Shown here piece by piece: positions 1 through 9,984 of a stretch of 64,000 bases of DNA. Source of the DNA: Crambe crambe. Its lineage: Eukaryota; Porifera; Demospongiae; Poecilosclerida; Crambeidae. The translations under genes and the position numbers were made by a program. The stretch's first letter is position 1. The number at the start of each line of letters is the position of its first letter. The notes under the pieces are model-generated. The model saw nothing but the letters and a program-made list of their open reading frames with translations. It did not search any database and had not been told where the DNA came from. Location: assembly GCA_963924555.1 (NCBI GenBank), contig OZ004582.1:682001-746000 (forward strand). The letters run 5' to 3'.

Positions 1-165
1 TCGAAGTGAATCCTTCTGAAGTCAGAATCCAGTGTCTGCAACTTAGTTAATAGTTGCCTTGCATGATCAGTGGTGCGAGGTTGATCTGTAGTAGCTTCCA
101 GTTCAGAGACACGATCACTGAGTCGAGTGACAGACCTACGCAATACTCCTTCTTTTTCGAAGGTT
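1..165 (-). pseudogene. Edge fragment, coiled N-terminal region, possibly Pao-type gag
   Basis: The minus strand is open from about 165 to the window edge. It reads as an amphipathic, charged stretch with 'LRRSVTRLSDRVSELE' followed by 'LLTKLQTLDSDFRRIHF'. This pattern resembles the N-terminal coiled region (DUF1759 type) of gag-like proteins of Bel/Pao retrotransposons. The protein would continue off the left edge, so neither its length nor its integrity can be judged. No start codon fits the frame. A splice acceptor-like CAG lies at about 178. The family assignment is weak; that the stretch is coding-derived is somewhat likelier. Confidence 0.35.
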
Positions 166-1100
166 AGCTGACATGATGGGCACGAAAGAATCACCACGAG
201 GTGGCACGAGTAGACAAGTGGCTCGAGAAGTGAGGCTTCTAGAGACTGGCTAATGATAAGCTTCCAGTTCTGCTTTCAATTCCGGCTCGAAGGACCAAAG
301 TTATGAACGAGCCAGCTCTAGGCTGAAACTTAGTGTAAATATCACTCTCTCAAAGTTTTAATAACTCACTTCTAAAAATTACAGAAACATTAAAATGAGT
401 GAAACAAGAGAGATGATCATTACCAAACAAACTTAGTCTTAACAACGGCAGAAACGGGGAAAGATTTTAGTTCGCCTGCTTAAGTAGCAGCACCACTTTT
501 GCAGAAGTGCCACATTTGCAGCCAAAAAAATCTTTAGTTATCAGACTCTTATCCCAAAGTATCTTTTCTTAACTCACCAAAATGAAGATTTTGCGGCCCT
601 AACACTTTTTGGCCTTCGAAATACCCCTATCCTCCATTTGACTGCAGATAATTCCGTGGACGGGTGATGATTACATTTAAAAATTGACACACATACTCAA
701 GTTTGAACTGTGGTAAGTGCGCTACCTCCTAGATCAAGGCAGACAATGTGCATGGAGTATAGGCCATATTATAGTATTACTATAATAAGAATGCACACTT
801 TTTTCAAAGACGGCACGGAATTGAAGGATTTCGCTCATATTAAATCAATAATTTTTCAACTGCTGTGTGCTCGTAGCTGTTTGAACTGTGGTAAGTGCGC
901 TAGCTCCTAGCAAAAACGACTACTATAACCCTTGCGCATGTGTGCTGAGGGTTAATTATGGCCCAGTTTGTGCATTTGGTGTTTTCCTTTCAAACAATTT
1001 AATGGAAAAAATTGGGAGTCACCAGAAATGCAAATGGTGATATCAACCAATATACCAGCAAGTTTGCCTGCAGATCTTCAGTTCAAGCTATAGACAAAAC
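166..1100. other. No gene recognised; contains a 32-bp direct repeat
   Basis: Nothing recognisable is encoded here. A 32-bp sequence beginning GTTTGAACTGTGGTAAGTGC occurs at 701-732 and again at 879-910 with one mismatch. Its GGTAAGTGCGCT core looks a little like a tRNA D-arm (A box), but no B box or cloverleaf follows at tRNA spacing, so it is not called as a tRNA or SINE. Confidence 0.5.
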
Positions 1101-1520
1101 TGTAAGTGTGATATCTCTGATATTGATGCTTCTGAAAATCCTGAGCACGTAGATCTGAATCCATCTTTGCAAATGCAGACATTAATTCGATCACTGAAGT
1201 ATACGTATCCTGGTGTGATTTTAAATCAAATACCTATGTTTCATGAGCGATTTCATAAACTTCCTTTCAGCTGAATCAAAAGGTAATCATTCCCAGCGAT
1301 CAGTGCATATTGCCCAGGCGTTGGTGGATCTTTATTGGATTCATGTGAACAGCTTCATGTAGGAAATATACAGTGCTTCATTCGTCATCTACTAAGTCAA
1401 AGCAAGTAACATTGGTACAAGATCCTTTTGAATTGTGGTATCATCATTGGATACTTGTAGTTTCTCCAGATCACGATTACTCAGGACCGGCAACTTTTCT
1501 ACCAGTTTCACAAATATAGA
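1101..1520 (+). pseudogene. Unrecognised decayed coding fragment
   Basis: Three short open blocks follow one another in different plus-strand frames: 1101-1273 (about 57 codons ending '...FHERFHKLPFS' then stop), about 1322-1410 ('GGSLLDSCEQLHVGNIQCF...'), and about 1413-1520 ('VQDPFELWYHHWILVVSPDH...'). Residue composition and the absence of stops within each block look like a former gene broken by frameshifts. I do not recognise the family. It could be a host pseudogene or a transposon remnant. Confidence 0.35.
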
Positions 1521-2253
1521 ATCGATGTGCCTTAACTTGTAAAAAAGTTAAATTTGATTATGGTGAAGATAATGTATAGTTATTGCCATCATGTGTGGTA
1601 CAAATTACACTATGTAATTTCATAAACATTAGTATAAGGAGTCATCTCTTTTAGTTAATTATTCATTTTGATGTAATCATTGATTGCAAGCCAGCAACTA
1701 ATATTTATTTGTACCGTTATAACTATTATGATGATTAGCAATTAACAGTCGTTCGTAGAGGTTGCACTGTATAACAATCTTATAACAATTATAACACACT
1801 TATGGTAATTCTGTTTTACATAACAATGTATAACATGAATGATCATAATTGCATCATACAATATTGTATATTAAAAAATTACATAAATGTGTACAACACT
1901 ACAGTGGATGCATAACCTTTTTGCATGGTGCATACAACAACTTTTGCTTGTATTTCACAAGATACTCGAAACTGTAAAATTAATAATGGCTTTCACTGGA
2001 AGTGGTTCAAGAACTATCTTACCGGACGTCAGCATAGGTAACGGTCGCTCAACACTCCTACCTGTTGTGTCTGGCGTCTGGGTCCCCTCTTGTTTCTCTA
2101 CCACTGGCCATCCAACATACCTCCATGTTCCTGTTTATAGACGATACGAAATGCATGAAAAAAGCATCAACAGAGGTGCACTGTAGAAATTTGGAGTAAG
2201 AAATGGCAGTGAAGGACTCGCCCATCACGAGGTCTATTTACATGAAGTCCACG
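1521..2253. other. AT-rich stretch without a recognised gene
   Basis: An open frame at 1887-2186 has low-information composition, no homology I recognise and no splice context. The first part is very AT-rich with short TATAACA-type repeats. Confidence 0.4.
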
Positions 2254-2714
2254 AAGGCCACCCACAAAGACCTTGGATTAATTGCTTCTGCTGACCTTTT
2301 CTGGTCTATTCACTACCAGTAACTTGCCTCCAGAGCGTACAGAACCCTGGGGTTACTTAGAAGGACGTTCAAGTCTGCAAATTCCAAAGAAGACGCTGTA
2401 CCTACACTTGTCCGTACCCAGTTGCTCTACTGTTCGCAGGTCTGGAGACCCCACCTAATCAAGGATATTGTGCTGCTGGAGAAAATACAGAGGAGGGCCA
2501 CAAAGTTCATCCTTGCAGACTATCATCTGACTACAAGACCCGCCTGCTAGCCTTGGACATGCTTCCTCTGATGGCTGAATTGGAGGTCAACGATATCATG
2601 TTCTGTATCAGAAATCTGAAAGAATATCAGCTCAAAGCCTATAGAAAGACTAGCTTGTTTGCTGTGACTGAAATGTTGCACAATGATGAGAGCGCATGCG
2701 TAATTAATTTTTAA
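2254..2714 (+). pseudogene. Non-LTR (LINE) reverse transcriptase C-terminal remnant
   Basis: The plus-strand translation gives the ordered motif set seen downstream of the RT palm in many non-LTR retrotransposons: 'KDLGLIASADLFWSIHY', 'RAYRTLGLLRRTFK', 'LVRTQLLYCSQVWRPHL', 'LLEKIQRRATKFI', then 'LLALDMLPLMAELEVNDI'. Similar strings occur in CR1/L2/RTE-like elements. There is an in-frame stop after 'SIHYQ' near 2323, and a frameshift near 2530 moves the last block to another frame. The catalytic palm (YADD) lies upstream in intact elements and is absent, so this is a dead 5'-truncated copy. Confidence 0.8.
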
Positions 2715-2876
2715 TTTTGGATATGGTTTATAAGGCTGGTGGAGTCTATAATTTTGAAGACATCTGTACGTTGAACAGTTACTTGACTAGCCTTCTAGCA
2801 ATAATGCTGCCATACTGACCCATAAATCATTATGCTAGCTATATATTTTTTACGAATAAATTTTATTGCTCAGTTG

Positions 2877-2879
<3 letters not shown>

Positions 2880-2914
<35 letters not shown>
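2880..2914. repeat. (CT)n microsatellite
   Basis: An uninterrupted CT dinucleotide run of about 35 bp. Confidence 0.95.
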
Positions 2915-2918
<4 letters not shown>

Positions 2919-3618
2919 CTATAACTGTATAATTTTGTCTTCTCTGTAGCTAGACATAATTCTGTATCATTTTTTAGATCCAAGAGTTTGGCAGGAACAC
3001 AGAAATGTATTTTGAAACCCAACTCAGCATGAGAGAGAAAGCACATGTATGGAAACATAATTTTCTTTGCTTAGCACTAAAGTGCTGTGAGCATGTTCCT
3101 GGGTATGCAAGGAAAATTGAACTGAAAGCTGCTGACTTAGGAGAAAAACAACTACAAATTGGCTTCAGCTGCACAATTGCATGAAAAGATTTTGATGACC
3201 TATCCGAAGTTGTATGACTGTGGTGGGTATGAGCTATTGAGATGTTTCAATACCAATATCTATAATAAAATAATTGTTTTTTTATTGTTGTTTGGGGGAT
3301 AGGAGATAAAATATGTAGCTTTAGTTTCTTTTGGGGGACGGCAGAGAGGTCTTGCAAATACAGCTGTAAGCTTATGTGATCATGGAGCACATGCGAGCAC
3401 ACTATATAGGTCTTACTAAAAGTCTTCACTGTAGCTCATCCATGATCAGGACTATGATCTCAGTCTATGCATGCTCATGCATAATGCACCTATCAATTGT
3501 GTGCCCCACCTTCCCCACCTGGGGCATATATGGGAGAAACAAGAAACTACCAAAAATTTACCCCCAGGGGTTGGGTTAGTGGGGGATTTTGTAATAATCT
3601 AGCACATGTGCCAAAAAA
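2915..3618. other. Upstream flank of the 3.6-kb gene, no feature recognised
   Basis: The short ORFs here have no recognisable domains. The stretch ends in an A-rich run just before the ATG at 3619, in a suitable place for a promoter and 5' leader, but no TATA box or initiator can be assigned with confidence. Confidence 0.4.
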
Positions 3619-6380
3619 ATGGCCAGCAAAGTAGTTCTAGTGCAGCTGGATCAGTTTTGCAGAAAGATCACCTTAGATCTAGCTAGTGAACAAAAAGCAA
3701 CGGAAAGAGAGTTACTCTTGAGCAATATTAGGGCTACTTTCAGTGATAGGATTAATCATGAAGACTCGATAACTCTACAGAGAAAAGATGAAGAGTTTGG
3801 GATGTTTATAGACTTTTTTGATGATGAAGTTCTTGATAAGAGTATTTTCAAGACTATAGTGGAGAAACCTGAGGTATGTACAGCTACTAGCTACATTTTT
3901 ATACAAATTTAATATTTTGAACACGAGGCTAGCCATGAAGTTTAATAAAAATATGTTTCAACAGGCAATTTCTAAATCACCCTCTACTATACCCAAACAT
4001 ATTGATCTCTCATCAGCTGATCAGGTTGGACCTATTGATGTCCACCCAGCAGATCAGGAATGTTCTTCTGGTATGAAGAATCAAATGAAGCTTTCTCTGA
4101 CCTCTAGTGGCTTTAAGCTCTTTAAGGTAGTATTTTTGCATGATTGTAGCTAGCAATGTGTATAAATTTTGTCATCAATGTTATTATAGGATACAAGTGA
4201 AGTGCCAGAGTCTTCAGAGATTAAAAGTGAGGTTTACAAGCAGAAAATAGCTGATCAGGCTGCTTTTTACAAGAAGAAAAGTGGCAAACGAGAGCTCAGT
4301 GACTTTGAGAAGCGTGTAAATGCTGCTGCAGCTGAACTCTGTTTGGATGATGTTAGCTTACTATCCAAACGTGGGGATCTCTTGGCTCTTGCAAGGAAGA
4401 AAGTTGCTGATGATGGATACATCTTTAAGAAAGGCCATTCCCGTTCAAAAGTGTATGGGTCTTCAGAGAGTGAAACTACACCCAAAAGACCAAAGTATGA
4501 TGATGAAATGAGAGAAGAGCGACTAAAAGTAATAGAGGAAGAACTAAGTGATATTTCGAGAATTCTGGCCTTTAAGGAAAAGCGTCTGTCTCAGGCAGAA
4601 AGTTCCAGGAATTATAAGCTCTGTGAACAATTGACAGAAGAAATGATGGATCTTAAGAGTAAGCGACGTACACTGAATGCAGAGAAAAAGTTGTTTGAGT
4701 TAAAGCGGAAGCGTGCTAAGAGAAGGAAGAAGAAAATGATGGATTCAGAGTCATCTGATAGTAGCATGTCGATGATGACACATTCAAGTTCTGCCTCTTC
4801 TACAAGTTCATTAGCACTGTCTGAAGGTATCCCAGTTCAACATACAAGTTCTTCCTCTTCGGAAAATTCATCCAAAAACACCCTTGATCAACCAGCTGTT
4901 CCTTTATTTCCTTCATGTATTGGTTCGCAGATAAACCCCATCGAGTGTGGAGACACTTCTGATTTCAACCAATTCTCTTCCTCTCCCACAAATTCATTAG
5001 CACTTCTGAAGGTACCCTGATTCAACCTGTGATCTCCCTCACAAATTGGTTCTCGAATCCCAGTACAGTCCCCTTTGGCTGAGTGGCCTTTTTAGCATCG
5101 CCTCCCCTCCAGGTATCTTCTGATATGGTGGGGAGGCTTGAAAACAATAACATTGCAATATACAAGGAGCAATCTAGACATAAATTATGTAATAGTAGTG
5201 AACAAAAACAATCTGAAAAAGTATACATCACTCTTTTTCGTGGTTTATCTTTACAAGCATATATAATGTGTCGTCATACGGACTGCCATAAGAATCATAT
5301 ACAACCTTGTAAAAGGTGCACACCTATGTTAAATGTTGCTACTCATGTGGTGGAGAAAGGATATTACTTGCTTTCAGATGCATTTCGGTCTGCTTTTCCA
5401 GATCAAGCATATAAAGCCTGTTTTGCAATTGAACGTTTCCTACAGATGCCACTAGCTTCAATACGTGTGGGTCCACCATGCAGTGGAAAGGCAGCATGGT
5501 TTTTAGTTGAGTTTGTTGAAAGAGTGGATTATGTCAATTTTTCACACTTTGCTGAAGCTATTTTCAGTTCATCCACCCCTCTCAAAGCTGTATTTGGCAA
5601 AGAACAAGTCAAAACATTGCTGGGAATGGCATGTTCCAATCGAGAAAGAGAGCTGTTGCAATATTCTGTTTTTAAGACATCTGGACTTTCAGCAACTGGA
5701 GCCAGAAAAGAATTTGGTTTTGAGAGGATGAAAGAACGAGCCAGCAAGGTAGAAGAGTGCATTGAAGCAGCACGCAGCATTCGAGAAGCCATTGATAAAC
5801 TCAGCTGTGTGGAAGAGAAAGCAATTCTTGTTGCATTGGGACTCCAAGAGATTGAGTCATCAGATTCAGATGAAGACATTGTCCCTAGTTCTGAAGTTGC
5901 TTCACTTGATGAAATGCCATTACCTTCCTTCTCTACAATGCTGAAAGTTGTAGAACAAGGAGGATTCAACTGGTTTGTGGTCAAAACTTTCATGGAACAA
6001 GAGGGTCATGAACACAATCATGAACATTTAAATCTGTTTTATTCATATGCTTTGAATTCACCATTGAGTTCAATGCAAAAGAAATTCTTACAACTTCATA
6101 TGCAGCTTTTGAAGTTTCTCAGCCTGATATCAATGAATCTAGAATTGCTGATTTGTTAAGTGGTGATATCGTCTCGGACTCAGAGAGTGATAATCCTGAG
6201 GATTATGTGGGTATTACCTCGCTTGCATCTGAAAATGTCAAGAAAATTGTTGCTCGAAAAAGAAAAGCTCTTAAACGAAAAGTGCAACGGCTAAAGAATA
6301 AACGTATAGCTGAAAGTACTGGAATTTGCAGAACCTTTGCATCAGAGCACTCTAAAGCCCTGTGTAAACAATTTACATAG
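3619..6380 (+). CDS. Four-exon gene: coiled-coil, Ser-rich protein of unknown function
   Basis: Four exons fit one phase-0 frame: 3619-3873, 3965-4126, 4190-5011 and 5113-6380. The introns are 91, 63 and 101 bp and each begins GT and ends AG. Exon 1 encodes a compact acidic domain of 85 residues. Exon 3 encodes a lysine/glutamate-rich coiled coil ('LAFKEKRLSQAESSRNYKLC' region), a basic patch ('KRKRAKRRKKK') and a Ser-rich linker. Exon 4 has Cys/His residues near its start ('CRHTDCHKNHIQPCKRC'), then a helical region. The tail (6160-6380) is strongly basic ('ARKRKALKRKVQRLKNKR'). One frameshift is needed between about 6040 and 6150, so this may be a recent pseudogene, an unrecognised intron or a sequence error. 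I know similar proteins only as uncharacterised invertebrate sequences. It could be a cellular orphan or a transposon accessory protein, because a Tc1-type transposase start follows within 70 bp on the same strand. Confidence 0.6.
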
Positions 6381-6446
6381 CACAAACAACAAAGTAGTAC
6401 AGCACATCACTTGGGACTTTTAAATAGCCAGATCTTGATTCAAAAG

Positions 6447-6881
6447 ATGTCTACTTCATGCAAGAGCAAGCGAACACAGGCATATTCTCCCGACTTAAGG
6501 TGGAGAATGGTATACCAGTCTTTGGTTCTTGAGAAATCATCACGTGAAATTGCACAGAATTTGAATGTGGATCAGTCAACAGTGAGTCGAACTGTGAGGC
6601 TGTTCAATGAGCAAGGTGATGTTGCTAAAAAAAGCTACCCTGCAAACACTGGAACCAGAAAACTTACCCAGCTTGATCAGCTAATCTTATTGGAACTAGT
6701 ACTAGACAAGCCTGGCATCTATTTGCATGAATTGCAACATTTCTCTCAGCTTCTTTCTGTGGAGAGTTCCAAATATTGCGCACTTAGTAACATTGTTTAT
6801 TGTAGTAAGATTAGTATTTACAGCATTCTTGCTGTTCAATGCTTTCGAACTGCCATTTTGAATGGTTATTCTCACGCATAG
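6447..6881 (+). pseudogene. IS630/Tc1-mariner-type transposase, N-terminal HTH fragment
   Basis: The start at 6447 gives a Lys-rich leader, then two helix-turn-helix-like segments. The first is 'YSPDLRWRMVYQSLVLEKSS' through 'IAQNLNVDQSTVSRTVRLF'. The second is 'LTQLDQLILLELVLDKPGI' with 'YLHELQ'. This paired DNA-binding arrangement is characteristic of IS630/Tc1-mariner transposases. Homology stops at about 6726 (YLHELQ), and the rest of the frame to 6881 is unrelated, so the DDE catalytic domain is missing. A fuller member of the same subfamily lies at 35696-36579, which helped recognition. Confidence 0.7.
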
Positions 6882-7048
6882 CTTGATTGAAGTATGTGTA
6901 CTGGATTCTCTCATTTCTTAATTCTGAGATTCTCCTTCACCATGGCTCTCTCTTTGACACTTCAAACAATCAGTCTGACCGGCTCGGGGTAAACCCTCTG
7001 TCCAGCGAAAATTGAAAAAATTTTTTTGGCTCTTCAAGTATATTATAC

Positions 7049-7295
7049 AAGTGAGCGCAAAAAATTTCTTCTAATAGTTTTGTAATAATTATTATTGCTG
7101 TTAGGAGTGAAGTAGGAATAGTAGTTTCGATTGCTGTGATTCTCGAGTTTTACTTGTCTCACTTATTGCTGAAGGGGGAGCGAAGAGTAGGGATTTAAGT
7201 TGGATGATATATATAGGCATGGTTATTGAAATTAGGAGGGCTAGGAGTGATAGGACTGCAGCTGAATTTTACGAAGAAATTTTTTGCGCTCACTT
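7049..7295. mobile_element. MITE with 23-bp perfect terminal inverted repeats
   Basis: Positions 7049-7071 (AAGTGAGCGCAAAAAATTTC plus TTC) are the exact reverse complement of 7273-7295. The unit is 247 bp, AT-rich and non-coding, as expected of a miniature inverted-repeat element. I could not identify a target-site duplication, so the superfamily is open. Confidence 0.75.
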
Positions 7296-7375
7296 ATTTC
7301 CATTTTAATTAGCTAATTCTTAACAACCTTTTTAAATCTTACAGTGGGAAAACTATTCACTTCCCCTATTTTCAG

Positions 7376-7482
7376 GTAGCTATGGTAGTGCCAGTCAGCA
7401 AATATTGACAAGCGACAGCATGGATTATGATGCAAAAGAGAACAGGGATTATGATAGTGATGAAACTACATTTAATCATTAA
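7376..7482 (+). CDS. Possible 3'-terminal exon with overlapping poly(A) signal
   Basis: A pyrimidine-rich acceptor (CCCCTATTTTCAG) at 7363-7375 precedes an open stretch reading 'SYGSASQQILTSDSMDYD' and ending in an acidic 'DYDSDETTFNH' then TAA. AATAAA at 7481-7486 overlaps the stop codon. No matching upstream exon was found in the frame; it may have been lost, or it may be part of the 3.6-kb gene's neighbourhood. The product is unknown. Confidence 0.3.
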
Positions 7483-7628
7483 TAAAGGTAATTGTTAATA
7501 GACACAGCTACATGCATTTTACTCAATTGTATTTTCTTTATAGTTCTCATTCGCTTGGTCACTTGTTCCGGCCCCTTAACTAAAGGACTCACCTAACTAG
7601 CTCTGTAGCTAGCTATGTATTTTATGCT

Positions 7629-7646
7629 AAAAAAAAAAAAAAAAAA
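7629..7646. repeat. Poly(A) run
   Basis: An 18-bp run of A. It could be a retroposon tail, but no element body was recognised upstream. Confidence 0.6.
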
Positions 7647-8013
7647 CCAGTGATATTACACAATCAACTAGTGATTGTATTATCAGCAAGTGATTATAAT
7701 AGATGGTTCCTTTAATGATTACATTTGAAAATACCAATCAAGAATTGTAGGGGGCAGGGATATGATAACATTCGTGGAGTCCAAAGTTGAATATGAGAGG
7801 AAGCCCCATTAGCCTTTTATACCCATTGTCAGGCCCATCGGCTGAATAATCAAAGCTTGTAGTATTCCCGATATCCGCAATGCTAATGGGGTTATATCTG
7901 AAATATAACAAAAAAAAAATTGAAAGATTTGTGTAAGACTAGGATTCAACGTATTGATGCATATTATGAATCATTTTCATTATGACACTTGTAGCTATTT
8001 CCACTCTAAGGGA

Positions 8014-8050
8014 TAATTTCCGGACATGCCCATGCACTATCAAAATTGAC
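8014..8050. repeat. Degenerate fragment of the ~650-bp repeat family
   Basis: The stretch containing TTTCCGGACATGCCCATGCA and then CTATCAAAATTGA matches, with a few changes, the segment of the 48836-49505 repeat that reads TTTCCGGCCACGCCCGTGCA and CTATCAAATTGA. It is a short, old copy. Confidence 0.6.
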
Positions 8051-8070
8051 TGAGTATTAATTTTCTGTGT

Positions 8071-8410
8071 TCAAACCTGCTGTGCCATGTCAAAACTGTA
8101 ATGAACTGTTACATTGTGGCTATGAGGCAACAGGCAGGCACTGATTGTGGGTACTGGCAATTCCTTGTCCATGAACGCTGCTTGATGACAAGTTTGGATG
8201 ATGTCACTTTGTTCTTGAGAACCTAGGAAGGGTATTAGGTCACTCATATGGGGTCTGTCAGTTGATTGTAAAGCATTTTCCTCTAGTATATCACGGAATA
8301 GGTCCAGTTTTGTCAGAGGAATAGCAGCACGCTAAAAGTTCTTCAAGACCTTGACCCTGTACACACGTTGATCCATAGGCAGCGTTTCGCCAACAGGGTG
8401 GTGTTCTGCA
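8071..8410 (-). pseudogene. Transposase fragments, apparently a fusion of two types
   Basis: On the minus strand an open frame with one in-frame stop encodes 'RAAIPLTKLDLFRDILEENA', a string I associate with the N-terminal half of hAT-like transposases in invertebrates, followed by 'MSDLIPFLGSQEQSDII'. The last residues before the stop, 'VHYSFDMAQQV', match the conserved first-Asp block of the DUF7869-like proteins (compare the copy at 33060-34675). Either two transposase scraps became fused or they belong to one lineage I do not know. It is clearly dead. Confidence 0.5.
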
Positions 8411-8914
8411 TCATATCTCTCTCTTTAGATTTACTGGTGCTGAGCTTTTCCTGGCTGGTCTTGTGCTTCTTACTATTTGAATAATGTTCTTTCTTAAACT
8501 AAGCTCTTCCCTGCAGGCACCACAGAATAATTTTCCACCTCAATTTACCCTTAGGCACTCATCAGGGAACTCATCAGGGAACTTATTTACTCTGTCTTTG
8601 GGATTGATGACTAAGGCTCACTAGAACCTTGCCCCCTAGCTCTCCTTATGCCAATCGGCGGATTAGAGTCAACCTTCAAGTTCTGAGGCTTGAGGAGCTT
8701 TGAGGACTTCCAATAATGATCGAGGAGTCCTAGTAGGACTAACATCCATAAGCTTCTCCACAGCACATCATGTGCATGTGACACACTAGCTAAGCGCATG
8801 CGCAGTACTTTATTACAGCAGTTAGAGCAATTTCTGAAAGTTATTCAAAAAATTATTACCGAATAATAATTATTAGCTCAGACCTACTCCTTGCCTTGGT
8901 AGCCAGCCCAAAAT

Positions 8915-9113
8915 CAGTGGTGGAGAACTAGCCCCCCCCCCCCCCCCCCCCCCCACTTAATGGACCCCAAAATCCAGAAATTTCCTGGGGGGCATGCCCC
9001 CAGACCCCCTCGATAGCGTTGCCCCCAGACCCCCTCGATAGCGCGCTTCACGCGCGCTATATGGTACAAAAATTCTCTGCCCCCTCATTTTTCAGTAGCT
9101 GTCTCCACCCCTG
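8915..9113. mobile_element. Small hAT-like non-autonomous element with poly(C) and GC-rich core
   Basis: The ends are CAGTGGTGGAGAACTAG on the left and, read inward from the right, CAGGGGTGGAGACAGCTACT. These hAT-style CAG(T/G)GGTGGAGA termini give a unit of about 199 bp. Inside are a poly(C) tract (8932-8954), a GGGGGGCATGCCCCC palindrome and a short direct duplication of GCCCCCAGACCCCCTCGATA near 8993-9043. A related GC-rich block lies at 45572-45640, just downstream of a hAT gene. I see no convincing 8-bp target duplication, so the exact ends are provisional. Confidence 0.55.
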
Positions 9114-9697
9114 AAGATGGTCCTGAGCTTGCTTCACAATCTGATGTTGATTTGAGGAAAGTACTATCACTTTAAAATTATAGTTCTTACCTCTGATTTC
9201 TCACTCTCAGGTGTGTTGGCGGCCCTCATCAAAGCTGTGGAGTTTTGCTGGCATATCCATTACTGCTGAATAACTCTGCTAGTCTCTCGTGTGGTGTGGT
9301 GTGTCGCTTATTATTGGGAGTCGGCAGGGATGACTGAGAAGAGGATGGAGTGGTGTGGGATGGATGGCTGACAGACCTGCGACACTGATGCTGGAGGAGA
9401 GGGCAAGGATGAAGGAATAAAGGGCTCTGATTCTGGAGGAGAGTATTGTGAGTCTGAAGATGTGGAGATGTCAGGGTGGTCATCCTGCTGATGTGGATTG
9501 TACAGGTCGTCGACAGAGTTGTCAAAAATATTGATATCCTCCTCGCTCAGTATCTCACAAGGCTCTAAATTCAGTGTTAACTCGATAATTTTTGTTATTA
9601 TTATTATTGTACAATCTTCATCCTCATTATATTTTCTGAGGTGGCGATTTTTTTATTTGGGAATGGTTTCTGGGGTCAAAGGTCGGCCACATCGCGC
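9114..9697. other. No gene recognised
   Basis: A 98-codon minus-strand ORF at 9229-9525 is Thr/Ser/His/Pro-rich and of low complexity. No domain or splice context supports it. Confidence 0.4.
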
Positions 9698-9984
9698 ATG
9701 CTCAAAAAACTTGGAAAATCTCTGATATGGCATCATGCCAGATTCCTGTAACTTTGTTTGAAGTCTAGTAAGCTCAGCATTGACTGCTCAGCACCTTCTT
9801 CATCTGTTGTGACCTTTGACCTATTGCTAGAAATTCTGACACCATCAAGTTCCAAGCTTCACCTGCAAACAGATGAACAGATAAAGAAAGTGTTGAAAAG
9901 TCAATGCTGAGCTTGCTAGACTTCAAAACAAAAGTTGCTGGACCAGGAATCTGGCATCAGAGATTATCTAAGTTTTTTGAGCAT
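9698..9984. repeat. Fold-back repeat with ~87-bp imperfect arms
   Basis: 9698-9785 and 9899-9984 are imperfect reverse complements, including ATGCTCAAAAAACTT, AATCTCTGAT, GCCAGATTCCTG and CTCAGCATTGACT. The loop is about 113 bp. This could be a MITE or an inverted duplication. Transcribed, it would form a long hairpin. Confidence 0.7.

Noticed and set aside
701-910. tRNA or tRNA-derived SINE at the 32-bp direct repeat
   Set aside because: Only an A-box-like string; no B box at the right spacing, no cloverleaf, no tail.
5529-5993. 154-codon minus-strand ORF
   Set aside because: Shadow of exon 4 of the four-exon gene.
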